This document shows positions 1 to 5,487 of a DNA stretch of 11,098 nt, in pieces. The translations under genes were made by a program, and so were the position numbers. The stretch covers positions 1 to 11,098 of the forward strand of contig SLSQ01000125.1 in the NCBI GenBank assembly GCA_007130355.1. The letters run 5' to 3'. Source of the DNA: Trueperaceae bacterium (lineage in GTDB: Bacteria; Deinococcota; Deinococci; Deinococcales; Trueperaceae). The notes below the pieces were generated by a model. It was not told where the DNA came from. It saw only the letters and a list, made by a program, of their open reading frames with translations, and searched no databases. Numbering within the stretch: position 1 is the first letter of the stretch; each line of letters starts with the position of its first letter.

Positions 1-430
1 CCGCGGCCGGCCCGACGCCGTCGGCGAGCGGGCCGCAGGCCACTCGGCAGGTGGCCGCGGCCGCCGCCTGCAGCGCCGCCGCGGCGGCCAACGAGACCGG
101 AAGCCACGGCCAGGTCCGACGTGGAGGTCCGAGCAGGAACGTCTGCCACAGCGCCATGGTGGCGGTCGGGATCGCCCAAAGGCCGAGTCCGTCCGGCCGG
201 AAGCCGGTGGCGGCGTCGAGCATGGCGCCCGCCACCCACGCCAGCCCGGAGAAGAGCGTCCACATCGCTGGCACCCGGCTCGGCGCGGCCAGGCGCTGCG
301 CTAGGCCGAGCGCGAGGCCCGGCAGGAAGAGGGAGGCGCCGATCGGCCGCAGGGTCGACTCGAGCCCGCCGACCAGGGCGCCGGCCACGGCGGTGGCGAC
401 GGTCCAGCGGACGAGGAAGGCGAGGGTCAT
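1..430 (-). CDS. Multi-pass membrane protein, N-terminal part (runs off left edge)
   Basis: On the minus strand an ATG at 430 opens a frame with no stop down to base 1, giving the first 143 residues of a protein whose C-terminus lies outside the window. It is strongly hydrophobic with about five candidate membrane segments (near residues 4-22, 29-47, 56-73, 82-100 and 108-128), separated by short loops containing Arg or Pro, for example RPI at 28-30 and PPRRTW at 102-107. There is no signal-peptide cleavage site and no motif I can tie to a family. Its start is very close to a TACGCT box (439-444 on the minus strand, 8 nt away) and no Shine-Dalgarno is visible, so the transcript may have almost no leader. 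It is divergent from the M20 hydrolase gene. Function unknown; the membrane location is an inference from hydrophobicity. Confidence 0.72.
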   Translation of the reverse strand, partial: MTLAFLVRWTVATAVAGALVGGLESTLRPIGASLFLPGLALGLAQRLAAPSRVPAMWTLFSGLAWVAGAMLDAATGFRPDGLGLWAIPTATMALWQTFLLGPPRRTWPWLPVSLAAAAALQAAAAATCRVACGPLADGVGPAA

Positions 431-438
431 CGGGCGGA

Positions 439-470
439 AGCGTACCGCGCCGTGCCGCGGCCGGTACGCT
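439..470. promoter_or_regulatory. Symmetric divergent promoter / inverted repeat
   Basis: A perfect 8-bp inverted repeat, AGCGTACC (439-446) and GGTACGCT (463-470), lies between the divergent membrane-protein and M20 genes. Each arm, read outward, contains TACGCT, which fits the TANNNT -10 consensus. One copy points at the membrane protein (8 nt from its ATG). The other points at the M20 gene, predicting a leader of about 44 nt that includes a Shine-Dalgarno. No -35 resembling TTGACA is present; with a 17-nt spacer, the opposite arm (GTACCG) occupies that place on both strands. It could instead be, or also be, an operator dyad. Promoter activity is inferred. Confidence 0.45.
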
Positions 471-507
471 CGGGGCCGGCGGCGCCCGCGGGCGGCGGGG
501 CCGCGCG

Positions 508-515
508 AAGGAGGT
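508..515 (+). promoter_or_regulatory. Shine-Dalgarno of the M20 hydrolase gene
   Basis: AAGGAGGT lies 5 nt before the ATG at 521. This is a near-complete anti-16S match and fixes the start at 521 rather than at an in-frame ATG at 452. Confidence 0.85.
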
Positions 516-520
516 GCGCC

Positions 521-1753
521 ATGTCGGAGTCGCACGCGAAGCGCTCGCCGGACGCGGTCGTTCCCGACCCGGACGCCCAACGGGCCTTGATCGAGGAGTG
601 GGTGCGCATCGACTCGGTCAACCCGGCGCTCGATCCCAGCCGCGACGGCGAGGGCGCGCTCGCCCGCCGCGTCCGCGCCTGGGGCGAGACGCGCGGTCTG
701 CAGACCCGCTGGATCGAGCCGGTGGCCGGACGGCCGAGCGTGCTGCTGCGCGCCGCCGGCCGCGCCCGCGGCGTCACGTCGCGTCCCGGCCGCACGCTGC
801 TTCTGAACGCGCATCTCGACACCGTCGGCGTGACCGGCATGGACCGGCCGTTCACGCCGACGGTCGCGGACGGCCGGCTGTACGGGCGCGGCGCGATGGA
901 CATGAAGGCGAGCCTGGCCGCCTGCCTGCGGACCGCCGCCTGGGCGGCGTCGCGCTCCGACCTGAGCGGCGACGTGCTCGTCGCCGCCGTCGCCGACGAG
1001 GAGCACGACAGCATCGGCACCCGCGCCGTGCTCGACGCCGTGCGCTCCGACCGGGACGACGGGTCGTCCGCCGACCTCGCGCTCGTCACCGAGCCGACCG
1101 ACCTGGAGCTGCACGTCGCCCACCGCGGCTTCGCGCTGCTCGAGGCGACCTTCCACGGCACCGCCTCGCACACCTCGCGGCCCGCCGACGGCGTGAACGC
1201 CGTCGCCCACCTGGGCCGTGCCCTGGTCGGCGTCGAGGCGATGGACGCTCGGCTCCGGCGGACGGCGCCGCACCGGTACGTGGGACACGGATCGTGGCAG
1301 GCGGTGCTGGCGCGCGGAGGAGAGGAGCTGTTCACGACGCCCGCCCGGGCCGAAGCGACGTTCGAACGCCGCACCGTGCCCGGCGAGTCGGCCGCGCGGG
1401 ACGCCGCGGCCGAGGCGGAGGCCCTTCTCGCCGAGCTGCGGCAGCACGACCCCACGGTCCGTGCCGAGCTCCGCGCCACCGTCGTGCGCGAGGCGTTCGA
1501 GGCCGATCTGGACGGACCGGCGGTGCGTGCGGTCGAGCGCGCCGCCGGCGCCGAACTGGGCCGCGCCCCGCAGCGCCTCGGCGCGCCGTACTGGACCGAC
1601 GCGGCGCTCCACGAGGCGGCCGGCATCCCGACCGTCCTGTTCGGTCCGGTCGGCGGCGGCATCCACCGACCGGACGAGTGGGTCGACCTGGACAGCGTCG
1701 TGCGGTTCGAGCGGGTACTCCGCCGCCTGGTCCTCGACCTCTGCCGCGCGTAG
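521..1753 (+). CDS. M20-family metallohydrolase (ArgE/DapE/aminoacylase-like)
   Basis: This 410-aa protein belongs to the M20 (ArgE/DapE/ACY1/CPG2) family of cytoplasmic two-zinc amidohydrolases, which cut N-acyl amino acids, succinyl-diaminopimelate or small peptides. The catalytic domain shows all expected ligands: H98 and D100 in NAHLDTVG, D127 in GRGAMDMK, the general base E160 with E161 in ADEEHD, E191 in VTEPT, and H382 in GGGIHRPDE near the C-terminus. The inserted dimerisation domain (about 195-310) carries H217 in the ASHTSRP motif, which supplies a residue to the partner's active site in known relatives. Length is normal for the family. The start at 521 is set by AAGGAGGT 5 nt upstream; the in-frame ATG at 452 has no such site. 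Substrate cannot be told from the motifs: the EPT motif fits ArgE/DapE-like members, but no arginine or lysine gene is adjacent. It faces the acyl-CoA dehydrogenase gene with a 1-bp gap between stop codons. Confidence 0.9.
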   Translation: MSESHAKRSPDAVVPDPDAQRALIEEWVRIDSVNPALDPSRDGEGALARRVRAWGETRGLQTRWIEPVAGRPSVLLRAAGRARGVTSRPGRTLLLNAHLDTVGVTGMDRPFTPTVADGRLYGRGAMDMKASLAACLRTAAWAASRSDLSGDVLVAAVADEEHDSIGTRAVLDAVRSDRDDGSSADLALVTEPTDLELHVAHRGFALLEATFHGTASHTSRPADGVNAVAHLGRALVGVEAMDARLRRTAPHRYVGHGSWQAVLARGGEELFTTPARAEATFERRTVPGESAARDAAAEAEALLAELRQHDPTVRAELRATVVREAFEADLDGPAVRAVERAAGAELGRAPQRLGAPYWTDAALHEAAGIPTVLFGPVGGGIHRPDEWVDLDSVVRFERVLRRLVLDLCRA

Positions 1754-1754
1754 C

Positions 1755-3299
1755 TCAGCCTGAGGCGCCCGCCCGCCCGACCTGCGCCAACCAGGCGCCG
1801 GCCTCGACCGGTTCCTCGTCGGGCTGGGTGACGTCCTCGCTGCGGAAGGTCGCGAACGCCGACCGCACCTCGGCCCGCAGGTGCTCGAGCGCGCCGCGGA
1901 CCCGTTCGGCACGGTAGCCGCGCTCGCCCAGGTCGATCACCAACTCGGCGGCGACGACCTGACCGATCAGGCGACCGAAGTCGACCATCCGGCGTTGCGG
2001 CAGGTCCGGATCGATCTGGACGTCGAGCAGCGAACGGAACGTCTCGCCCGCCCGCCGCACCGGCGCGTAGTCGGCCAGGAAGGCGCCGAGGTGCCGTTCC
2101 TTCGCCCGGCGCATCGCCCCGAGCGTCGCGGCCGCGACCTGTTCGAAGAGGATGTCGTTGCTGCCCTCGAAGATCTGGAACGGTCGCGCGTCGACCGTGG
2201 CGCTGCCCGCCAGGTGGTCGAGCCGGTAGCCCTTGGCGCCGACCAGCTGCAGCAGCGACTGAGCGCCGTCGTGCATCCGGTCGGTCACCACCGCCTTGAC
2301 CGAGTTCGCGACCAGACCGTTCTTCGACAGGTCGTGCTCGATCCCCGCCGTCTCGGCGGCGTTCACGCACATGGCGCTGGCGATGGTGACCGACGCCTGG
2401 AGCTCCGCGACGCGGCGCTGCACCTGGTCGTACGCCAGCAGGCTACGGCCACCGACCGAGCGCGTGCGGACGTGGTCGAGCGCCTCGTCCGCCAAGCGCC
2501 GCAGGAAGCCGATCGCCATGCCGGGGAACTGCGTGCGGCTGCGGTGCAGCAGGTCGAGCATCATCTTGAGGCCGGTGCGGTGCGGACGCAGCCGTTGCTC
2601 CTCGGGGACGCGCACGTCGATCCGGTTGCGCCCGTACGGGATCGCGTACAGGCCCAGGTTGTGGAACCGCTCCTCGACGACCACCGCCTGGTCGGGATCG
2701 TGCTCGTCCAGGACGAAGAAGTCGACGTCACGCCCGAGGCGACCGCCGTCGCCGCGCGACCGGGCCGTCATCAGCCAGAAGTCGGCCAGTCCGGTCAGGC
2801 CGGCCCAGTGCTTCACGCCTCGGATGCGGATCCGACCGTCCTCGGTCCACCATGCGGTCTCCATGTTCAGCGCGTCGGAGCCGAAGTCCGGCTCGGTCAT
2901 CATCAGGCCGCCCATGTTCTGGTGGCGCACGAAGCGCGGGAACACCCGGGCCTGCAGTTCCGGGGATCCGTACTTCGCGACCGGCTGCACGAAGAGGGCG
3001 CCGTTGATGCCGATCGTGAGCGACATGGCGAGCGACTCGTACCCGGAGGTCTCCAGGACCGCCATCGCCTCGGCCACGTGGCCGCCGCGCCCTCCGTGTT
3101 CGCTGGGGATGAAGGCGCGGAGCGGTCCGGACGCCAGCAGGGCGCGGAGGTCCGAGGGCGGGACGCCCCGCACCAGCGGCGTGCGCAGTTCGTCCTCCGG
3201 ATCGCGGAAGACCCGTCTCAGGACGTCGGCGTACCGACCCAGGTAGGTCTCGAGCGGTTCGTGCGAGGGGCGATCGTGCGTAGGGGTCGCGTGCTCCAT
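1755..3299 (-). CDS. Acyl-CoA dehydrogenase family flavoprotein
   Basis: This 514-aa protein has the acyl-CoA dehydrogenase fold: an N-terminal helical domain (about 20-130), a central beta domain beginning with the FAD/substrate motif MTEPDFGSD (134-142) and KHW at 163-165, and a C-terminal helical domain (about 245-395). The family's catalytic base is expected at E378 in QIFEGSNDI, equivalent to YEGTNEI in classical enzymes. Such enzymes oxidise the alpha-beta bond of an acyl-CoA thioester and pass electrons to electron-transfer flavoprotein. It is about 120 residues longer than short- and medium-chain enzymes (about 380-400 aa). The extra length is mostly a C-terminal helical extension (about 395-514), as seen in long-chain or divergent family members; its role and the substrate are unknown. 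No beta-oxidation partner genes lie nearby. The ATG at 3299 has a GGGAGG site 11 nt upstream. Confidence 0.9.
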   Translation of the reverse strand: MEHATPTHDRPSHEPLETYLGRYADVLRRVFRDPEDELRTPLVRGVPPSDLRALLASGPLRAFIPSEHGGRGGHVAEAMAVLETSGYESLAMSLTIGINGALFVQPVAKYGSPELQARVFPRFVRHQNMGGLMMTEPDFGSDALNMETAWWTEDGRIRIRGVKHWAGLTGLADFWLMTARSRGDGGRLGRDVDFFVLDEHDPDQAVVVEERFHNLGLYAIPYGRNRIDVRVPEEQRLRPHRTGLKMMLDLLHRSRTQFPGMAIGFLRRLADEALDHVRTRSVGGRSLLAYDQVQRRVAELQASVTIASAMCVNAAETAGIEHDLSKNGLVANSVKAVVTDRMHDGAQSLLQLVGAKGYRLDHLAGSATVDARPFQIFEGSNDILFEQVAAATLGAMRRAKERHLGAFLADYAPVRRAGETFRSLLDVQIDPDLPQRRMVDFGRLIGQVVAAELVIDLGERGYRAERVRGALEHLRAEVRSAFATFRSEDVTQPDEEPVEAGAWLAQVGRAGASG

Positions 3300-3310
3300 G
3301 CAGGTCCGTT

Positions 3311-3316
3311 CCTCCC
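3311..3316 (-). promoter_or_regulatory. Shine-Dalgarno of the acyl-CoA dehydrogenase gene
   Basis: GGGAGG on the minus strand, 11 nt before the ATG at 3299. The spacing is slightly long, but it is the only candidate, and it shows that this gene has a leader, unlike several neighbours. Confidence 0.6.
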
Positions 3317-3327
3317 GGGGACGCCAC

Positions 3328-3379
3328 CGTCCGAACGTCCACAGGTCCGTAGCCTACCCGCGTCCGCGTGCGAACGTCC
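3328..3379. repeat. Direct repeat CGTSCGAACGTCC around the acyl-CoA dehydrogenase promoter
   Basis: CGTCCGAACGTCC at 3328-3340 and CGTGCGAACGTCC at 3367-3379 match at 12 of 13 positions and lie 39 bp apart. They sit on either side of the candidate -10 box (3351-3356), at roughly +5 to +17 and -23 to -35 relative to a predicted transcription start near 3344. A second pair, CAGGTCCGT at 3301-3309 and 3342-3350, is interleaved with them. They may be regulator sites; in GC-rich DNA, chance is also possible. Confidence 0.35.
3351..3356 (-). promoter_or_regulatory. Candidate -10 box of the acyl-CoA dehydrogenase gene
   Basis: TAGGCT on the minus strand fits TANNNT. It predicts a start near 3344 and a leader of about 45 nt that includes the Shine-Dalgarno. 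No -35 is recognisable. Confidence 0.35.
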
Positions 3380-3394
3380 CCGATCGGTCTCCTG

Positions 3395-3423
3395 GACGGG
3401 CCCGAACGCGACGTGGGCCCGTC
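3395..3423. promoter_or_regulatory. Perfect 9-bp inverted repeat (operator or hairpin)
   Basis: GACGGGCCC (3395-3403) and GGGCCCGTC (3415-3423) are exact reverse complements separated by 11 nt. The dyad lies in the 271-bp gap between the divergent acyl-CoA dehydrogenase and hypothetical genes, about 40 bp upstream of the dehydrogenase -10 candidate. The centre-to-centre distance between arms (20 bp, about two helical turns) suits a dimeric regulator. A hairpin is the alternative, but it would need a transcript crossing the region. Confidence 0.4.
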
Positions 3424-3540
3424 GCTCCGGCCGTTGCGTCCGACCCGCCACGCGCGGTAGCGTCGCGCGGGACGTCGCGTCGGCGCGTCGCCGCGGCGCG
3501 TCCGCGGATCGCGGCCCCGACTTCGTCCTAGAACCCAGGT

Positions 3541-3556
3541 GGAACCGCACGGTTCC
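3541..3556. promoter_or_regulatory. 16-bp palindrome upstream of the hypothetical gene
   Basis: GGAACCG and CGGTTCC flank a 2-nt centre, 14 nt before the ATG at 3571. A 2-nt loop is too tight for a good RNA hairpin, so an operator read as double-stranded DNA is more likely. A protein bound here would sit at or just downstream of the gene's promoter and could repress it. No regulator gene adjoins it. Confidence 0.4.
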
Positions 3557-3570
3557 CGAGGACGGCCGTC

Positions 3571-4107
3571 ATGCAGCACAAGCACCTCGTCACCGCACTC
3601 CTGCGCGCGTTGGACCGCTACGGGACGCCCGAAGCCCGTACCGACGCGACGCCGCCGACCGTCGCCGACCCGCTGGCGCCGGACGCGAACGTCCCGATCG
3701 CGCGCCCCCGCTCGCGCCCGACCTTCCCCCACCGTTCGCGCCGGCCCGGATGGGTCAGCGTCGGCGAGATCGAGGCGGCCCAGTCGCCCAACACCTACCC
3801 GCGCCTGACCCGCAAGGCGATTCGCGACGGGTGCCGCGCGCTCGCGGGGGAGGACGACTCGCCGGTCGCCGAGGTGTCGGCCGTCGGCCTGCGGACCTGG
3901 GTCCGGGTGGTTCCCCTCGCCGCGAAACCGGCGACCGTCCCGACCGAGCCGGACGGGTCGGCGTCGGGGCACGAGACCGACCCGGCGCACGCCGTGTCGC
4001 CCGGCGGGGCAGCGCCCGAGTTCGGCGGTGCGGACGTCGTCCCGCCCGAGGTCGGCGGCCCCGACGGCGGTCCGTCGGGCGCGTCCGGAGCGGGGCCGAC
4101 GGCCTGA
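3571..4107 (+). CDS. Hypothetical protein, 178 aa
   Basis: I do not recognise this protein. It appears soluble: no signal peptide and no membrane segment. Three parts can be seen: a short N-terminal helix-like stretch (1-18); a basic, proline-rich link (about 40-60, with RPRSRP and PHRSRRP) leading into a compact segment (60-118) with WVSVGEIEAAQ, YPRLTRKAIRDGC and VGLRTWVRV; and a low-complexity, acidic, Gly/Pro/Ala-rich tail (120-178). The 60-118 segment looks like a small folded domain, possibly nucleic-acid binding because of its basic flank, but that is a guess. The reading frame shows the same GC-rich third positions as neighbouring genes. A modest GAGGA lies 8 nt before the ATG. It converges on the MFS gene with a 13-bp gap, and a palindrome lies just upstream. 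Confidence 0.65.
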   Translation: MQHKHLVTALLRALDRYGTPEARTDATPPTVADPLAPDANVPIARPRSRPTFPHRSRRPGWVSVGEIEAAQSPNTYPRLTRKAIRDGCRALAGEDDSPVAEVSAVGLRTWVRVVPLAAKPATVPTEPDGSASGHETDPAHAVSPGGAAPEFGGADVVPPEVGGPDGGPSGASGAGPTA

Positions 4108-4126
4108 CCGGTCCGGGGCGTCAGGC
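4102..4126. terminator. Shared bidirectional hairpin over two stop codons
   Basis: GCCTGAC (4102-4108) and GTCAGGC (4120-4126) form a perfect 7-bp stem with an 11-nt GC-rich loop. The TGA of the hypothetical gene (4105-4107) and the TGA of the MFS gene (4121-4123, minus strand) are both in the arms. There is no T-tract on either side, so it is not a classical intrinsic terminator; it may act as a transcript end or stability stem for both mRNAs. Convergent TGA-ending genes give 3 bp of this symmetry automatically, so only the other 4 bp count as evidence. Confidence 0.4.
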
Positions 4127-5380
4127 GGCGGACTCTTCGAGCGCCGCTCGGTCCAGCTCCCGCAGCTCGTGGAAGCGGAACGCGAAGGCCAGCGCGGCGA
4201 TCGCCGCGACCGCCGCGAGGCCGAACGCCCCCGCGAAGCCGATCAGGCCGATCGCGCCGCCCACCGCGATCGGCGCCAGGCTCGGCGCGGCCAGCACGCT
4301 GTTCGCGACCCCGACGTAGAGCGGACGCTGCGACTCGGGCGAGACGGCGTACAGCAGGTTCCAGGCGGCGATCCCCATGCCCGAGGTGCCGGCCGCCGAC
4401 AGCGCGAACACCAACGCGAACCCCTGCCAGACCGGCGTCACGATCGCGATCAGCGGCGCGGCGGCGAGCATGGCGATCGAGATCTGCAGCACCGTCACGT
4501 TGCGGCCCCGGTCGGCCGGCCTTCGGAAGGCGAAGTTCACCAGGATCGACGCGAACGTGGCGGTGATCACGAACGAGCCGAGCGCCGAGGTGGGCGCCCC
4601 CAACCGCTCGATCGCGTAGACGGCGTAGAACGGCTCCGCCATCATCGCCGCCAGCGCCAGGAAGCGGACCCGCAGGTAGCGCCGGAACGAGCGGTCGGTC
4701 CGCAGCACCGACGGCAACCGCCGCAGCATCTTGCGCATCGGTTCGCGGAGCGCCGGCTTCCCGGCCGGTTCGCGCACCGCTGCGAACGCCAGGTAGGCAC
4801 CGGTGAGCAGCACGCTGCCGAGCAGGAACACCACGCCGAAGTCGCTCGGGAAGTCGAGGTCCGAGTCGAGGACCCGCGCCAGGACGACGCCGGACACCAA
4901 CGCCAGCGCTCCGCCGATCGCGTTCCGGAGTACCCAGAAGGTTCCGAGCCGGTAGTGCGGGACGACCTTGGCGGTCACGTCGGCGAACGGCACGCCGCCG
5001 ACGCCGCCGGCGACCGCGTTGACGCCCAGCACGGCGAGCGTGACGAGGATCAGGACCGTCGGCCGGTCGCCGAGCAGGAACACCGCCGCCGTGAGGACCG
5101 CGAAGGCGATCACCCGCACGGTCGACGAACGTCGGTAGACCGGCAGTTTGAGCGGCTGGTGCGCGAGGCGGCTGGCGACGAACAGCTGCGGCAGGAACCA
5201 GCCGCCGATCCGGAGCGCCGGAATGGCGCCGATCGCCCAGGTCGGCGCCCCGAGCGCCGCGAGGAACGGGGCGAGCACCAGCGCGCTGTGGAAGAACGCC
5301 TCGCCACCGTTCACGAGGATCCCGTTGTAGACCCCTAGCCAGAAGTTGCGGTTCGGTTCGCCGAGGCCCTTGGCGCGCAC
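4121..5380 (-). CDS. Major facilitator superfamily transporter
   Basis: A 419-aa membrane protein from the start chosen here, with about 12 hydrophobic segments in two halves and a basic central loop (about 203-236, with MRKMLRR). This is the usual size and plan of an MFS permease. Early motifs RNFWLGVYNG (11-20) and GAIPALRIGGWFLPQ (51-65) resemble a divergent MFS group often annotated only as 'MFS transporter'. The substrate cannot be inferred, and no biosynthetic or resistance gene adjoins it. The frame extends upstream to a GTG at 5398 (425 aa), but I prefer the GTG at 5380. Neither has a Shine-Dalgarno, but TACGCT lies exactly 6 nt before 5380, the layout of a leaderless mRNA. It is divergent from the K+ channel gene. 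Confidence 0.85.
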   Translation of the reverse strand: MRAKGLGEPNRNFWLGVYNGILVNGGEAFFHSALVLAPFLAALGAPTWAIGAIPALRIGGWFLPQLFVASRLAHQPLKLPVYRRSSTVRVIAFAVLTAAVFLLGDRPTVLILVTLAVLGVNAVAGGVGGVPFADVTAKVVPHYRLGTFWVLRNAIGGALALVSGVVLARVLDSDLDFPSDFGVVFLLGSVLLTGAYLAFAAVREPAGKPALREPMRKMLRRLPSVLRTDRSFRRYLRVRFLALAAMMAEPFYAVYAIERLGAPTSALGSFVITATFASILVNFAFRRPADRGRNVTVLQISIAMLAAAPLIAIVTPVWQGFALVFALSAAGTSGMGIAAWNLLYAVSPESQRPLYVGVANSVLAAPSLAPIAVGGAIGLIGFAGAFGLAAVAAIAALAFAFRFHELRELDRAALEESAA

Positions 5381-5386
5381 CCGCCG

Positions 5387-5392
5387 AGCGTA
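5387..5392 (-). promoter_or_regulatory. Candidate leaderless -10 box of the MFS gene
   Basis: TACGCT on the minus strand is followed by 6 nt (CGGCGG) and then GTG at 5380, which would put +1 on the start codon. No -35 is recognisable. Confidence 0.45.
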
Positions 5393-5475
5393 CGCCACGG
5401 CCGGGGCCGGCGCGGCCGGTGGCGCGTCCGCGGTGGGGCGCGGCCGCTCGGCCGGGCGGTTCGGGACCCGAGCGG

Positions 5476-5481
5476 TAGCAT
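5476..5481 (+). promoter_or_regulatory. Candidate leaderless -10 box of the K+ channel gene
   Basis: TAGCAT is followed by 6 nt (GCGGCC) and then GTG at 5488. No Shine-Dalgarno precedes this start, so transcription probably begins at the start codon. No -35 is recognisable. Confidence 0.5.
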
Positions 5482-5487
5482 GCGGCC

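Noticed and set aside
1754..1764. CTCA-GCC-TGAG as a terminator between the M20 and acyl-CoA dehydrogenase genes
   Set aside because: Only 4 bp of stem, no T-tract, and part of the symmetry comes from the stop codon itself.
121..1917. Long plus-strand open frame (about 598 codons) overlapping the M20 gene in another frame
   Set aside because: Its translation is an Arg/Ala/Pro/Gly-rich string with no motifs, typical of out-of-frame reading in GC-rich DNA. The M20 frame carries all catalytic residues.
427..2370. Long minus-strand open frame antisense to the M20 gene
   Set aside because: Low-complexity Arg-rich translation with no domain. It also overlaps the true minus-strand membrane and acyl-CoA dehydrogenase frames.
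3424..3540. Possible RNA gene or riboswitch in the GC-rich part of the divergent gap
   Set aside because: Only GC-rich short repeats (GTCGCG, GCGCGTC) are visible. No conserved riboswitch or tRNA-like core could be recognised by eye.
1881..4319. 812-codon plus-strand frame antisense to the acyl-CoA dehydrogenase gene
   Set aside because: Mirror of a real gene's codon bias (rich in Arg, Val, Asp, Gln, His), with no recognisable fold. It also crosses the dyads and the hypothetical gene.
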